This document shows, one piece after another, positions 52,282 to 63,879 of a stretch of 64,000 nt of DNA. The DNA is taken from NCBI RefSeq assembly GCF_000315625.1, contig NW_005434653.1, positions 39,373 through 103,372 of the forward strand, read 5' to 3'. Both the position numbers and the translations under genes were made by a program. Origin of the DNA: Guillardia theta CCMP2712 (lineage: Eukaryota > Cryptophyceae > Pyrenomonadales > Geminigeraceae). Within the stretch, counting starts at the first letter, position 1. Every line of letters starts with the position of its first letter. Under the pieces are notes generated by a model, which was not told the origin of the DNA, searched no databases, and worked only from the letters and a program-made list of their open reading frames with translations.

Positions 52282-54860
52282 CGCAAACAGATCAGCCAGA
52301 CGCTATGAAAATCGTGAAGCCTCTCTGCTCAAACAAACGCAACTTGGTCAGTAAACAATCAAGCTATGAATAGGTTTGAGTAAGAATGTGTTCGTGCGTG
52401 TTGTCTCTCAAGGCTGTCGATACTGTTTACACTGAAAATCATATTTCTTTATAGTTTGTTCTACGCAATCTGGCTGCGAGCATTCTCACGCAGCGATGTG
52501 TTCGTTCCTCCACCATTGGAATATCTAACATTTCAATTACATGCTTAACTGCTACTTATCATCTAACAACATCCTGATCTTTTGTATTGCACGTCTGCTG
52601 TTCGCTGCAAAGGTCCCTCGGTCCAAAAGAAGAATTCTTTGACGAACATGGAATCTACTCCCTCCCTATCTTAGCCTTAGTCGTCCTTGTAGGAACGATT
52701 CTATCATCTAAGAGACATTCAGAGACAGGATTCTTTCTTCCTTCCACCATTCCCTCTCCTCCGCCGCTCAGTCTTGCATCCCTCGTTCTTTTCCTCGGCA
52801 TTTTCGAATTCCGCCAAGACTACCTACCCCAAATGACCCCTGCGACGTTCCTACCCCTGCGATTCCTAAAGAAGGCCCTACCCAGACCTGTTCGATGGAT
52901 TTTATTTGATGTACCCGTCTTTATCAAGACCCACCCCGTTGAAAACCAGAAAATAAGAGGAAAAGACCCGGATATTCTCCAGGCTCGGAAACCAAGATGT
53001 GGTAGGGGTAGTGTGTCTCCCCAGAGAACCCTCTCGATAGCATCAAAGATCTCTGAATAGGTAGCCCTACCCCATCAACGACCACCCCTACCCTGAATTT
53101 TTTTGCTTCACTTTCCGCCCCATCACGAGGCTCCCGCTCAATTGACCCCACCTGGTATAATCTGAACATTTACTTAGAAAGGTACCGGTACTTGATCCGC
53201 CAATCCAATCCAGATTTGGGATCGGCCCCTCAAATGAACTACTTGGAAATTGAATACTTTCAAATCATTCTCCCAATATGTTAACTTAACCCGGTGATCC
53301 GACGGACTCGCCGGCCCGGGAGTCCCAGGCCCGGCCCGGCCCGTGCCGCCGGGGCCATCCCGGACTGCGGCGGGCCCGATCGCCACCGTCTCAGAGTCTC
53401 GACTCAGACCGGACGGTCGGACGGCGGGCCCGGGGTACCGCTCTCAATTGACCCCTGTGGCGCAGTAAACCCGTGGCACCGTGACGCCACCGTCACGGCG
53501 TGTCACCGTCAGTGACTGCCACTCACGGGGGGGCACGGTGGCGCCACGCCGGCGGCGCGGCGGCGGACCGTCTTGAAACAAGCCGGCTCAGCCTGGCTAG
53601 TACGCGGCCGGTAACCCGGGCCCACTGCCTGCATCATGACTCATGATGACCGGGCATCCAGACCGTACTCGCCATGACTCGGCCATGGCCGAGTCGGACC
53701 GGGCCGTCTCCGAGGTCTCGCTCGGACCGGCGCCGGGGTCACGAGGCTCCCGGCGTCCGACGGTCGGCCCGGAGGCTGCCCGGCAGAGTCACGCCGAGTC
53801 GCAACGGCGGGCCGTCGCCGAGTGGCCGCGCGAGGCAGTCCGAGTGGCACTGCGGCGGCCGCACCGGGGTCCGACCGTCAGTCCGCCGAGTGAGTCAGTG
53901 AGAGTTCAAGTTCAACGGTTAGCGTAAGTTAGCGACTTCCGAAGTTCACTGACTGAGTCAGTCGAGGCCGGCCCCCCGGGCCCGGCGGGGCGCCGCGGCG
54001 CCCCCGCGGCACTCAGTCCGATGGGGACGGTGACAGCCTGCCGCAAATCAGTGATTGAAGTTTACCCCGGCCTACGGAAGTCCGCGGGTCACCGGGTTAC
54101 ACCATATGGGTTCAAATCTCAATGATTCAAGGTTGATTCGACAATGCCCGGCCGGCCCGGCCCGGGCCCGCCCGCGGCGGGCCGGCCCCGGGGGCCCCGC
54201 GACTCCCGGCGATGACGTCATCTGCCACCCATCAGTGATGGACTATTTTTATTAATGATTGGCAGACCGTCCCACGCCGTTCGTGCCCGGACGGTGGGCG
54301 GCCACAAAGTCTTCTCAATGTTTGGAGGCGGCGTAATGAGCAAGGCTGGTACGGGGTTTGGGTGAGACTAAAATGTTTTAATTTGTACACAAATCTTCTT
54401 TTGTTGTTTTTAAAGAGGTACTATTGTGTTGATAAGTGAATAATTATACACTAAAGTTGTACCATGAATTGATATAATGTTTTATATCTATATCTTTATT
54501 GAGGTACTTGGGGAAAATCAGGGTGGAAACCAGGGGAACGTGGTCGGGTGGGGGCAGGTTGCGGAAGGAAAATGGACAGACAAGAACGGAAGAGGAAGGG
54601 AGGGATAGAAGAAAAGGAGAAGTGAGACTCGATCGGGAGGATGACAGTGATAGGAACAAAGTTCGCCAGTAGGGAGAACAGCAGGATAGCAAGGAAGGTA
54701 ACCATGTGCAGGGCAGGCTCGAAACGGTACAAGCGACATGAAGAGTTGGTAGCGCGCAGGAGGAGCAAGAGCAGGAGAGGGAAATCGGAACGTGAAATCA
54801 CATCCGAGACGATCACATCACACGATACATGCACGTGAAGCAAGCATCTGACCGGCTCGT
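52282..54860. other. intergenic composite island G
   Basis: About 52820-53100 is rich in TACCCC/CCCCTACC words; about 53290-54220 is strongly GC-rich with CGGCCCGGCCCG, GTCACGGCGTG and ACTGACTGAGTCAGT words. AT-rich DNA lies on both sides. No gene is visible. Confidence 0.6.
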
Positions 54861-54868
54861 TGCGCAGC

Positions 54869-56142
54869 ATGAACAATCTACGAGGGTATATGAGGTCGAG
54901 TCTGCAGGCGACAAAGAAAGTCATGCACCTGCCCAATGTCGCGGCAAGGAAACCCAGTGAGAGGAGGGCACCGAATGCTCCGGTGCCAAATGCTCTCTCG
55001 CGCATCAGCGTCTCTCAGCTACTTCCAAGACACAACAAGCAGGTCGAGGTTCCTCGAATGACCCACGAGCCCCAGCCCTTCATTCTTCCCCAGTACTTCC
55101 GAGAAGGAGCCCCCCTCCCCCTCACCATCCCCAAGCACTTCACCATGCAAGAGGAGAGCGTCAAGTTCGACCCCGAACGTCACCTCAACATCTGCAAGGA
55201 GATCGCCGTCTCAAGATCGCATGGGAGCGTCTACACCAAACCCTTCCGGTTGCTGAGCGAGGAGGGCGTGGAGGTCCTGCGGCGAATCATCGAGGCCAAC
55301 GAGGAGCATGCGAAGCAGATGGTTCGCTCACCTAAGTGTCTCCGCGGCCTCGGCTATCGCTCCCAGTTCGTGCGGGACCTGTCGACATACAGGCCCCTCC
55401 TCGATCTCCTTTCCTCCCTCGCAGGCGAGCCCATCTCCCTGCATGCTCATGGGATGAACATCGGGTAAGCGGGAGGAGCGGGCCGTCTGATCCCCCTGCT
55501 GACCTTCAGAGCAGGCACACCAACTTCGGGGAGGTCGGGGGCGCAGCAGCTGAGAAGTGGCACGTGGACTCAGTCGACTACGTGCTCATCGTCATGCTGT
55601 CGGACCCGGTCGGCATGCAGGGAGGAGACCTGCAGCTCTATCTGCCGCAGGCAGCAGCTGACGCTCACTCGTCCTGGGACCAGCTCTCGGGGGGCACTGC
55701 GAGGAAGGAGGACGTCCGTAGCCTCCAGTTCCCCTCCGCAGGGTACGCGACGTTCGTGCAAGGCTCCAAGATCTTCCATACGGTCTCCCCTCTCCTCGCT
55801 GCTAAGGGGCCCCGCATCACCCTCGTCAACTCCTTCACGTCCAACAATGTCTTCAAGCCTGACTCCACGCGCTTCTCCTCCTACAAGGACACCTTCCTCG
55901 ACCCCCCCGACGTCGTCGACATCGAGTTCTCCCGCCATCGCGCCGCCAGGGCCATCGGGCAGCTGGAGCATCTCCTCAACGCCTCCTGGGACACGCCAGC
56001 GGTCGAGCTTGCGTCTGTGTTGCAGCTGGCGGGACAGGAGCTGCTGATGACGTCACGGCTACTGCGAGGGGAGGAGAAGGACATGCTGAGCTGCAACTCA
56101 GCAGAGCAGAAGAGGATCGGAGGAGACGTGAAGGCAGGATGA
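54869..56142 (+). CDS. 2-oxoglutarate/Fe(II)-dependent dioxygenase-like protein
   Basis: Two exons, about 54869-55464 and 55512-56142, join in phase over a 47-nt intron. The N-terminus is basic and Ser/Arg-rich. The second exon has WHVDSVDYVLIVMLSD (HxD iron ligands), GGDLQLYLP, FVQGSKIFHTVSPL (distal His) and PRITLVNSF (Arg for 2-oxoglutarate), the order expected for a double-stranded beta-helix dioxygenase. I cannot name the substrate; the pattern is like eukaryotic 2OG oxygenases related to phytanoyl-CoA or prolyl hydroxylases. The N-terminal MNNLRGYMRSSLQATKKV could be a transit sequence (inference). The preceding in-frame TTG is not used as start here. Confidence 0.72.
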
Positions 56143-56318
56143 GGGCAACGAGGAGGATAGGGAGGGCGGGGGCATGTAAGATACGTTCTGGTTATTGATT
56201 GAAGGGATTTTAGTGCGGAAAGAATAACAAGGGCGAAAGAATAAATGAAACAAGAGGGGCCATGGCAGCCGATGCTGATCACCATACTGACATGTTAATG
56301 TTCTGCCGCCAAGAACAT

Positions 56319-58397
56319 CACCCTGGAGCAGAGGAAATAACATGCAAGCAATGCTCACCTGGCACGTAGTCGTCTAAGGACTTGTCTGGATCTACACGGT
56401 AGAAAGAGTTCGCTACCCGCTCTGAGCAGCAAGTCACGCTAGTCACGGAGCAGCAGCAAGTCAGCTCTGACCTGCTTGGATGTCTCTCAAGGTCAGCGCT
56501 CGATCTCTTATCCCGTATGGCTGCCCGTCCTGGTGCCCCAAAGAGCTCAGGGGAGAAGCGAGGAGAAGACAAGCGAGAGGAGCATGGAAGGAAGCAGAGT
56601 CCCAGGACCAACGACAGAGAGGGCGGACGACAGGAACGACGAGGTCGAAGAGGGAGCTGGAAGTAGCCAGAGATGGGAAGGTATCTCAAGACAAACAGCG
56701 TGCACGACGAAGAGAGGAAGGAACGAAGCAAGAGAGGAGGAGGTAGAGGAATAGCGGAAGTAAAGGAGAGGGGGTGAGAAAGGAGCGAGCGAGGAGCTGG
56801 AGCAGGCATGAAGGGAGGAGGGATTGGAGGGAGAGAGGAGGAGAATTTCTCACCTCTCCGAGATTAGACAAGTAATCCTCCGAGGGGATCTTGACCTGAC
56901 CGCAAGTCACATCCCCGCGCGGGCCCAACGTCAGCTCACGTCAGAGAAGAGTCCCTGAATGTCGTAGTCCGTGTGCAGCCTGTGCTCCCTAGGCGCAGCT
57001 TGCTCTGTGGACTGAGCCTGAAGATGGAGGACAAGTGAGAGGAGGGCCGGAGATAGAGGAGGGAGAGGAGAGGAGAGGAGGGGAGAGGAGAGGAGGGGAG
57101 AGGAGAGGAGAGGAGAAACCTGAGAGAGTGGAGGAAGGAGGGAGGAGAGGAAGGGGAAGCTGGAGGAGAGCAGCAATGGGAGAATCTTACCACGAGATCA
57201 TCGTGAAACAAATTATCTCCAGAGTCATCGTCATGCGGAACGCTCACAAGATCGGAGGAAGACAGGTCCGCGCTCTCTGTCCGCACGTACACATCCTGCC
57301 CATGTATTGCATCCTCTTCCGAGTCTCCTTCGACTGTCAAAAAAAGTGTTGTCACGGCAAAGCAGAGTTTCCGTCTAACTGTAGCTCCTCCTCCTCCTCC
57401 TCCTCCTCCTCCTCCTCCTCCTCCTTCTCGCTCTGAATCTCTTCCTCTTCCTCACCTTTGTCAGGAAACCCTCGGTACGTGTCTGATTCTAATTCGTGCG
57501 CACGCGCCAAAGTTTGAGGGGTCTGAACAAGAAAGTCACATGCACCCCAAACATCATCTCAGCTCTGACCGAGCTCACTAGAGCATCCCTCCCGAGCGGA
57601 AACCACCTCTCCCTCCCCTTCTCCTCCACCGCCGGCTGCTGCACCACCTGACGCATCAATGGATCAGAAGGAGGGCAGGGGGAGAGGGAGAGGGCGAGCT
57701 CAGCTCTGACCTCGGCGTCAGACGTCACCCTATCCAGCAGCTCCGCCAGGTCGTCCATGACTCTGATCGCCCCCTTGTCCTCGCCCTCCATCCCCGTCGG
57801 AACATCCGACCAAGACATCTCCTCATGGTACTTGCTGGGAAGAAAAGGGCGAGCTCGCTCAAACCCTGGCGAACCACTCACGGACATGTCCACCTCATCC
57901 CCCCCCTCCTGCTTCTCCTCGCCCCCTTGCCCTCTCTGCGCCTTGCCCTCCTCCCCGTCATTCTCAGCTGCTGAGCTGTTGACATGGGAGTTCGTCGTTG
58001 CCTCTCTTGTCTGATTCAGTGCTAGCTGCAACATCTTCACATGACTCCCATGCCTCGGCTTGCCCCGGATCAGCTCCTTCAGCGCAAGCTTGCTGCCAGA
58101 TCCTTGAACCAAAGTTTCCCTCCCGATCCCTCCCCCCACTGCAGCATCTGCGCGACGACGCATCGACATCTCAGCTGAAGTCTTCAACGATCGCACGAGC
58201 GAGTGGGCAAGGAACTTAGCAAGCATCCACCTCCTCTCTCCTGATTTCTGCAGCAGAGAGTCTCGTTGCCACCCTGCCACAAGGGACCCTCCGGCACGCT
58301 GCTGCCCAACATTTTTGCCCGCTCTATCGAGGTTCGCTCCTACGACCAACACAGCAACAAGGAGCAGCACAGCAGCGCCAGTGGCTGTCCTCGCCAT
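56319..58397 (-). CDS. acidic protein with signal peptide, unknown
   Basis: The start MARTATGAAVLLLVAVLVVG (ATG at 58395-58397) gives a signal peptide or anchor. A long first exon follows (RRADAAVGGGIGRETLV; SKLALKELIRGKPRHGS; MDDLAELLDRVTSDAE). Further exons are TPQTLARAHELESDTYRGF, GDSEEDAIHGQDVYVRTES then LSSSDLVSVPHDDDSGDN, REHRLHTDYDIQGLFSD, VTCGQVKIPSEDYLSNLGE and SFYRVDPDKSLDDYVPG, with a stop at 56319-56321. The exons alternate with purine-rich introns. It converges with the dioxygenase gene, the ends being about 180 bp apart. No known domain was recognised; the secreted, acidic character is what can be seen. Confidence 0.55.
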
Positions 58398-59100
58398 GGA
58401 GCGTTTTGTCCTTGCGGGACATTTCGCTACAACGATGCTCCTGTCCCCCACCAAGCACTCGGGCAAGAGAGGAATGGAATGATCTCCCAGGATCATCGTG
58501 CAGGTCACTTGGACGACGAGAACTCATGCAGTGGGCAAGACATCTGCGCCGCAATGTCACGTCAAAAACATGCGAAGGTTGACGCAGACAATTGTAACAA
58601 GACAACGAGGTTATCAAGCAGTATTCGTACGGCCGACAACACTTTTTTCTTGAAGCTCGTCATTTACATCCCTCCCATTCTTGCTTGTTCCTCTCTCCAT
58701 GAGCCTCTTTCACGCCTTCATCTTCACTTCCAGCACCTCTTCCTCCTCTCCTTCTCTTCTCGTCCTCCTTCACTTCCTTTTCTTTCTCCTCCCTTTATCA
58801 CCATCATCATCTCTCTTCCCTTCATCTTCATCTTCATCTTCCTCTTCTCTACTCCTCCCTCTCTTTCATCTCCCCGTCGCTCTCCGTGAAATCTTCGTTA
58901 GTTTCGCCATACAATGCCCGAATTAGCGACTACCCCTATACCCCACCCCATGAATTATCCTCGTTTCGACCGGTGAGTAATTGCGATGAACGGGTACTAT
59001 TCAAATGTCTGAAGGGGGTAGTACGAACAACAGTATCGGTTACTGTACGTTACAATTGTAACGTATCGATTTGTGTAACCGCCCACGCAAGCGCGCTCTA
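58398..59100. other. divergent intergenic region, island-like words
   Basis: It lies between the minus-strand acidic protein and the + strand repeat protein. It contains a C/T-rich tract (about 58690-58880), a short CCCCTATACCCCACCCC and GAACGGGTAC stretch (58930-59030) and the palindrome listed next. Confidence 0.5.
59022..59080. promoter_or_regulatory. 20-bp perfect palindrome with nested GTTAC inverted pairs
   Basis: Positions 59046-59065 read TACGTTACAA followed by its exact reverse complement. Around it, GGTTAC (about 59038) and GTAACC (about 59075) form an outer inverted pair. The palindrome ends 35 bp before the ATG at 59101 of the Ser/Arg/Asp/Glu-repeat gene. A dimeric transcription-factor site is a reasonable inference; which factor is unknown. 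Confidence 0.6.
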
Positions 59101-61614
59101 ATGATTCTAGAAGGGCCCACACGCGGCAAGGCGGCGATGGAGGAGAGGAGGAGGCAGAGGCAAGGGAAGATGATGAGGATGATGCTCTCCATCCTCCTCC
59201 TCCCTCTTGCCTCCATGTCTCAGACTCTTCCTTGCGTCTCGACCAGACTGCGCCAGGCTCCTGTCCTGCGCGATATGCTCGGAGGTGAGGATTCGCCTGC
59301 GATGAGCGAGAAACCGGTCGAATTCATGAGGCATGCGCTTCATGACGGATCGATCGCGGACCCTGACTGCTTCTCCACCTTCCCCACCTGATCGTCCTGA
59401 TCGCGTTGTGACTTGCTTCGCAGAAACGGGATCGTGCACGCATGGATCTTTGTTGCTATTGGAAGACTGGAACAAACGTCTTTCGCATCCTTGGCTCCTG
59501 AAACTCAGAGGAGGAGGAGGAGGAGGGAAGGACAAGGCAACTCGTACCCCTGAGGTGAACACCCATAGAAGATGTTTGCTGTTGACTGTGAGACGCAGAG
59601 CAAAGGAGCAGCCGGACGTTCCAACAACCGATCCCCGTCCAGTTCCCTCCAGTCAGAAAGTGCTTCTCTCATCGAGTCCACGAGCGAGACTGAAGAGAGC
59701 TCGGGAGGAGACGAGGACAGCGACCATGCTGCGGGCATGGACGAGGTCGGTGCCTTCACCTAGGAGCGGATTCTGTGCATGACAGCCTGGCTAGGAGCAA
59801 CTTCGATCCAAGAAGCAGAAGCTGGAAGATGAGCTGAGAGAACTCGAGGACTGGTGACATGCCCTGAGCCTCTTGGTTGGTGCCATGACAGCTCTGCTGC
59901 ATTGCCAGGGAGAAGCGTCTGAACGAACAGAAGGGGAGCGGCAAGGGAGGGCAAGGCGGAAAGAAAAAGGTGTGGGAGACATGCTTGTCTCTGTGATGCC
60001 AGTCGGATGGCGTCCGCTGCTGGCTGACACGAGTGATTACGGCAGGAGAAGCACAAGGGCAGCGCTCGGAAACGAGGGTCTGGCGAGGTGAGGGCCTGCT
60101 GAGCCTGCGATGTTTGTGCATGCTCACCTGCTGGTAGCAGGAATCGTCCGACTCGGACGACAGAGAATCTTCAGAAGTGTCTGACAGTGACCCGACCAGC
60201 GAAGAAAGATCCAGCAGCGAGTCCAGTGAGAGGAACAGGAAGTCCCAGGTGAGAGGATGGGATTACTCGACGTGATTGCTGACCAAGAGAAGGGAAAAAC
60301 GGGAAGGAAGCCAGCGAAACGGTCCAACGATGACCGATCGAGAACTTCAAGGGACACGCTGAGCAAGAAATCAAGTGATCGCAAGTCCAGTGAAAGGAAG
60401 GGAGACGACGAAAAGCGCAAACATTCTGAGCTGCATCAATCATCCAAGAAGAAGCGAAATCATCCAGGGGACTCTAGTGAAGGTTCTGACGAGTCTGAGT
60501 CGATGTCAAGTGAGTTTGATGGGAGCGAAAGCTCCAGCGCAAGTGCAAGGAGCCGCAACTTGAAAAGGTTAAGGACAAGTGGTGTCGAGGAAAACCAGCA
60601 CCCATCAGCATCCAAGCGAAATTCAACCAAGAAGAAGAGGCAAGAGGGGAAGAGAGGAAGGGGGTACCATGAGGATACCAGCGAGGAAACTGATAGTGAT
60701 GTCGGTGAGAGAAAGAAAAGCACTTCCGGCCATGGACGAGGATCTGCTACGAGCTCAAGAAGGAACAAAGGGCTCTCAACATCCAAATCCCGCCCCAAAC
60801 GTCATGAGAGGGAAGAAAGTTCAGAGTTGAGCGAGGAGAGCAGGTCAAGTGAAGAAGAATCGGGGTCATCCAACGATAGCAGCAACTCGGACGAAGATGA
60901 CAGCGAATCATCGGGGGAGACACGGCGGCAATCCAAGAGGTCCAGAGAATCCGGAAAGAAGTTGGCGGTGCGGAAGAGCAACGTCCAGTCTTCATCAGAA
61001 GAACGAGGAGGTAGTGAAAGCGAGTCAGGAAGGAGCGAGAGCGAGTCTTTGAAAGAGAGGGAGAATCGGGGATCGAAGAGAAACCGCGGACATTCGAAGA
61101 AGGATGACAGCGCGTCAAATGATGACAGCAGCACGAGCTCATCTAGGATGCAGGATGATGATGATGAGGAGGACGAGGAGAGCCGGTCCAGGAGCGGGAG
61201 CAGCAGATCGAGTGAAGATGAGAGCGGGTCTAAGGAAGATCGCAGCAGTTCATCATCAGCATCGAGCCGGTCGGACAAGAACAGGAGCAGCTCATCCGAA
61301 GACGAGGAGAGCAAGTCCAGGAGCGGGAGCAGCGGGTCAGGAAGCAACGAGTCGAAGGAGGAGACTGATTCCAAGGACGACGAGGACGAGGACGAGGACG
61401 AGGAGGACGAGGAGGAGAGCCGGTCCAGGAGCGGGAGCAGCAGATCGAGTGAAGATGAGGGCGGGTCTAAGGAAGATCGCAGCAGTTCATCATCAGCATC
61501 GAGCCGGTCGGACAAGAACAGGAGCAGCTCATCCGAAGACGAGGAGAGCCGGTCCAGGAGCGGGAGCAGCGGGTCAGGAAGCAACGAGTCGAAGGAGGAG
61601 ACTGATTCCAAGGA

Positions 61615-61666
<52 letters not shown>

Positions 61667-62325
61667 GAGAGCCGGTCCAGGAGCGGGAGCAGCAGATCGA
61701 GTGAAGATGAGAGCGGATCTAAGGAAGATCGCAGCAGTTCATCATCAGCATCGAGCCGGTCGGACAAGAACAGGAGCAGCTCATCCGAAGACGAGGAGAG
61801 CCGGTCCAGGAGCGGGAGCAGCGGGTCAGGAAGCAACGAGTCGAAGGAGGAGACTGATTCCAAGGACGACGAGGACGAGGACGAGGACGAGGAGGACGAG
61901 GCGGTCCAGGAGCGGGAGCAGCAGATCGAGTGAAGATGAGAGCGGGTCTAAGGAAGATCGCAGCAGTTCATCATCAGCATCGAGCCGGTCGGACAAGAAC
62001 AGGAGCAGCTCATCCGAAGACGAGGAGAGCCGGTCCAGGAGCGGGAGCAGCGGGTCAGGAAGCAACGAGTCGAAGGAGGAGACTGATTCCAAGGACGAGG
62101 ACGAGGACGAGGACGAGGAGGACGAGGAGGAGAGCCGGTCCAGGAGCGGGAGCAGCAGGTCGAGTGAAGATGAGGGCGGGTCTAAGGAAGATCGCAGCAG
62201 TTCATCATCAGCATCGAGCCGGTCGGACAAGAACAGGAGCAGCTCATCCGAAGACGAGGAGAGCAAGTCCAGGAGCGGGAGCAGCGGGTCAGGAAGCAAC
62301 GAGTCGAAGGAGGAGACTGATTCCA

Positions 62326-62366
<41 letters not shown>

Positions 62367-62414
62367 AAGGAGGAGGATGGGGAAGAGAGCAGCAGCGAGT
62401 CGTCAAGCAAATAA
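59101..62414 (+). CDS. Ser/Arg/Asp/Glu-repeat protein with signal peptide and LRGG, frame break near 61900
   Basis: Exon 1 has several ATGs before MLSILLLPLASMSQTLP, a signal peptide, and ends at a GTGAGG donor near 59283. The next exon carries WLLKLRGGGGGGKDK. Short exons follow (SKGAAGRSNNRSPSSSLQ; EQLRSKKQKLEDELRELED; KGSGKGGQGGKKK; ESSDSDDRESSEVSDSD) with introns near 45 nt or longer. From about 60285 a long exon is very rich in Ser, Arg, Lys, Asp and Glu, with five repeats of about 75-82 residues ([48 protein letters not shown]) from 61179. At 61900/61901 an 8-bp deletion relative to the other junctions shifts the frame: the upstream frame stops at 61931-61933, while the repeat frame stays open to 62412-62414. 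No catalytic domain. Confidence 0.65.
61179..62390. repeat. coding minisatellite, about 225-245 bp x 5
   Basis: Unit starts (GAGAGCCGGTCC) lie near 61179, 61416, 61661, about 61901 (damaged) and 62129. The units differ mainly in the number of GAC-GAG codons, that is, in the length of the Asp-Glu run. All six frames stay open through much of it. Confidence 0.93.
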
Positions 62415-62951
62415 GTCGAAAAAGTAGTTTGAATCCAGATGTTATCATGAGAAGGAGGAGAGCAGGTCTAGCGGCGATGTGGGCGAGTCAAGATTCTGAG
62501 AACTCGAGGATGATGACAAAGAGAGACTCTAGAACTGCTAGTCACGGAGCATGGAGCGACTGAGATAAGTCGGAGAACAAGGAGGAGGATAGATGATCCG
62601 ATCACTTGCGAGGACCTGGGGAGGTTGTGGTGTTGAGTGAGAGGGCGGGCGGGAGGAGCGGGAGGAGAGGAAGGGCAGAGACAGAATCAGCTAAGCTTCT
62701 GACGCCTTCATTGAATATTCTTGCTTCTCAATCCACGTGCTTCCCTTGGTAGTTGTCGGGAAGTCCGAAAGGAGGAGACACGCGGTCTGCTAGAATGTCA
62801 AGAAACCTGTCCCTGGCCCTCAACCGGCCCTCGCTCCCCCTGATATGCTTTCCTCCTCTCTTCCTCTGATTCCCTTCCTCTCTTCTCCTTCTCCTCTTTG
62901 CGCCTCATCTCGCTCGCCTCTCCTTCCCCTCCCTCCCTCCCTCTTCCTTAC
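62415..62951. other. 3' flank, no gene resolved
   Basis: Purine-rich then pyrimidine-rich DNA. A last exon of the prolyl-4-hydroxylase-like gene probably lies here on the minus strand, but I could not identify it. Confidence 0.4.
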
Positions 62952-63868
62952 CTGCATGTCTCCAGATTCTCACAATCCACTTCTCGTCCCTAGAAAGCAT
63001 CAGGGCAGGTGCGGGAATGGAAAAGAGGATGTGAAGGTGCGGGGGAGGATGAGGAAGGTAAAAACTCACATGGCCTCGCATCCTTCGTGCTCTACGCCTG
63101 CGCAGCAAACTCAGACTCATGAGAAAGAGCAGTAAGAGGAAGGGAAAGGACCAAGTGAGGAGGGAGGAGGGAGCAGGGCAGAGGGAGCAGGGCGGACGGA
63201 GGAGGGGAGGGGGAGAGGCTTGCGGGATGGGGAGGAGGGGAACGAGTCTCTTACGCTCATCAAATTCTCCGGTTGCTGTAGCAGGGAAGAAAAGTAGTCC
63301 TTGACCCTTCTTGGGACTGACCTGCTCCAACATTAAATCTGCTCCTCCTCTCCTCCGCCTCCTCACCTCCTCTTCCAACCCGCCCTTTTACTCCTTTACC
63401 CTTTTCTTCTTACTCTTCCTCATTTTCTTCTTCCTCTTCCTCCGCCTCCTCCTCCTCTTCAACCCCGATCCCCATCCATTTCTCTTTACGCTACTCCTCT
63501 GCCTCCCCGTCAACCCTCCACCACTGACCTTGACTCCAAGCTTCCCGAAGGCAGTTTCACCTCCTTGCGTCGAGTCGCTGAGATACACCTGAGACAGCGA
63601 GCACAAGGTGAAGAATCAGCGAAGAGATCGAGAAGGCGGAGGAGGCGAAGAGGACGAGAAAGCAAGTCATAACCAACATGAGAAACATTATCAAGCTATA
63701 ACAGATGTAACAAACATTATCAAGTCACAACAATCGTTAGATACATGATCAAGTCATAATAGTCTTTTTCTTGGTTTCATCTACCAGGAGGGTCGCGAGG
63801 GTCTGCCCTCCCCTCGTCGCGTCTTCTACTTCCGCTCCTCGATTAGCGTCGAAGTGAGGAGCAAGAGA
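62952..63868 (-). CDS. prolyl-4-hydroxylase-like 2OG-Fe(II) dioxygenase, partial
   Basis: Five internal exons on the minus strand join in phase: 63785-63868 (SLAPHFDANRGAEVED then GGQTLATLL), 63529-63588 (VYLSDSTQGGETAFGKLGVK), 63255-63321 (VSPKKGQGLLFFPATATGE), 63070-63091 (HEGCEA) and 62952-62989 (DEKWIVRIWRHA). This is the catalytic core of prolyl 4-hydroxylase alpha-type enzymes: HxD (HFD), the YLxD--GGET block, the KG--LLFF block, the H-x-G-C block with the distal His, and Lys of EKW for 2-oxoglutarate. The N-terminal exons lie beyond the window and the 3' exon is not found. Such enzymes hydroxylate proline in the ER or cytosol. Confidence 0.78.
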
Positions 63869-63879
63869 CTGAAGCAAAG

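Noticed and set aside
61104-62414. Ala/Arg/Thr-rich long frame and minus-strand Leu/Ser/Asp frames over the repeat array
   Set aside because: They are alternate-frame shadows of the Ser/Arg/Asp/Glu coding minisatellite. Only the stretch after 61901 in this frame is taken as the continuation of the repeat protein.
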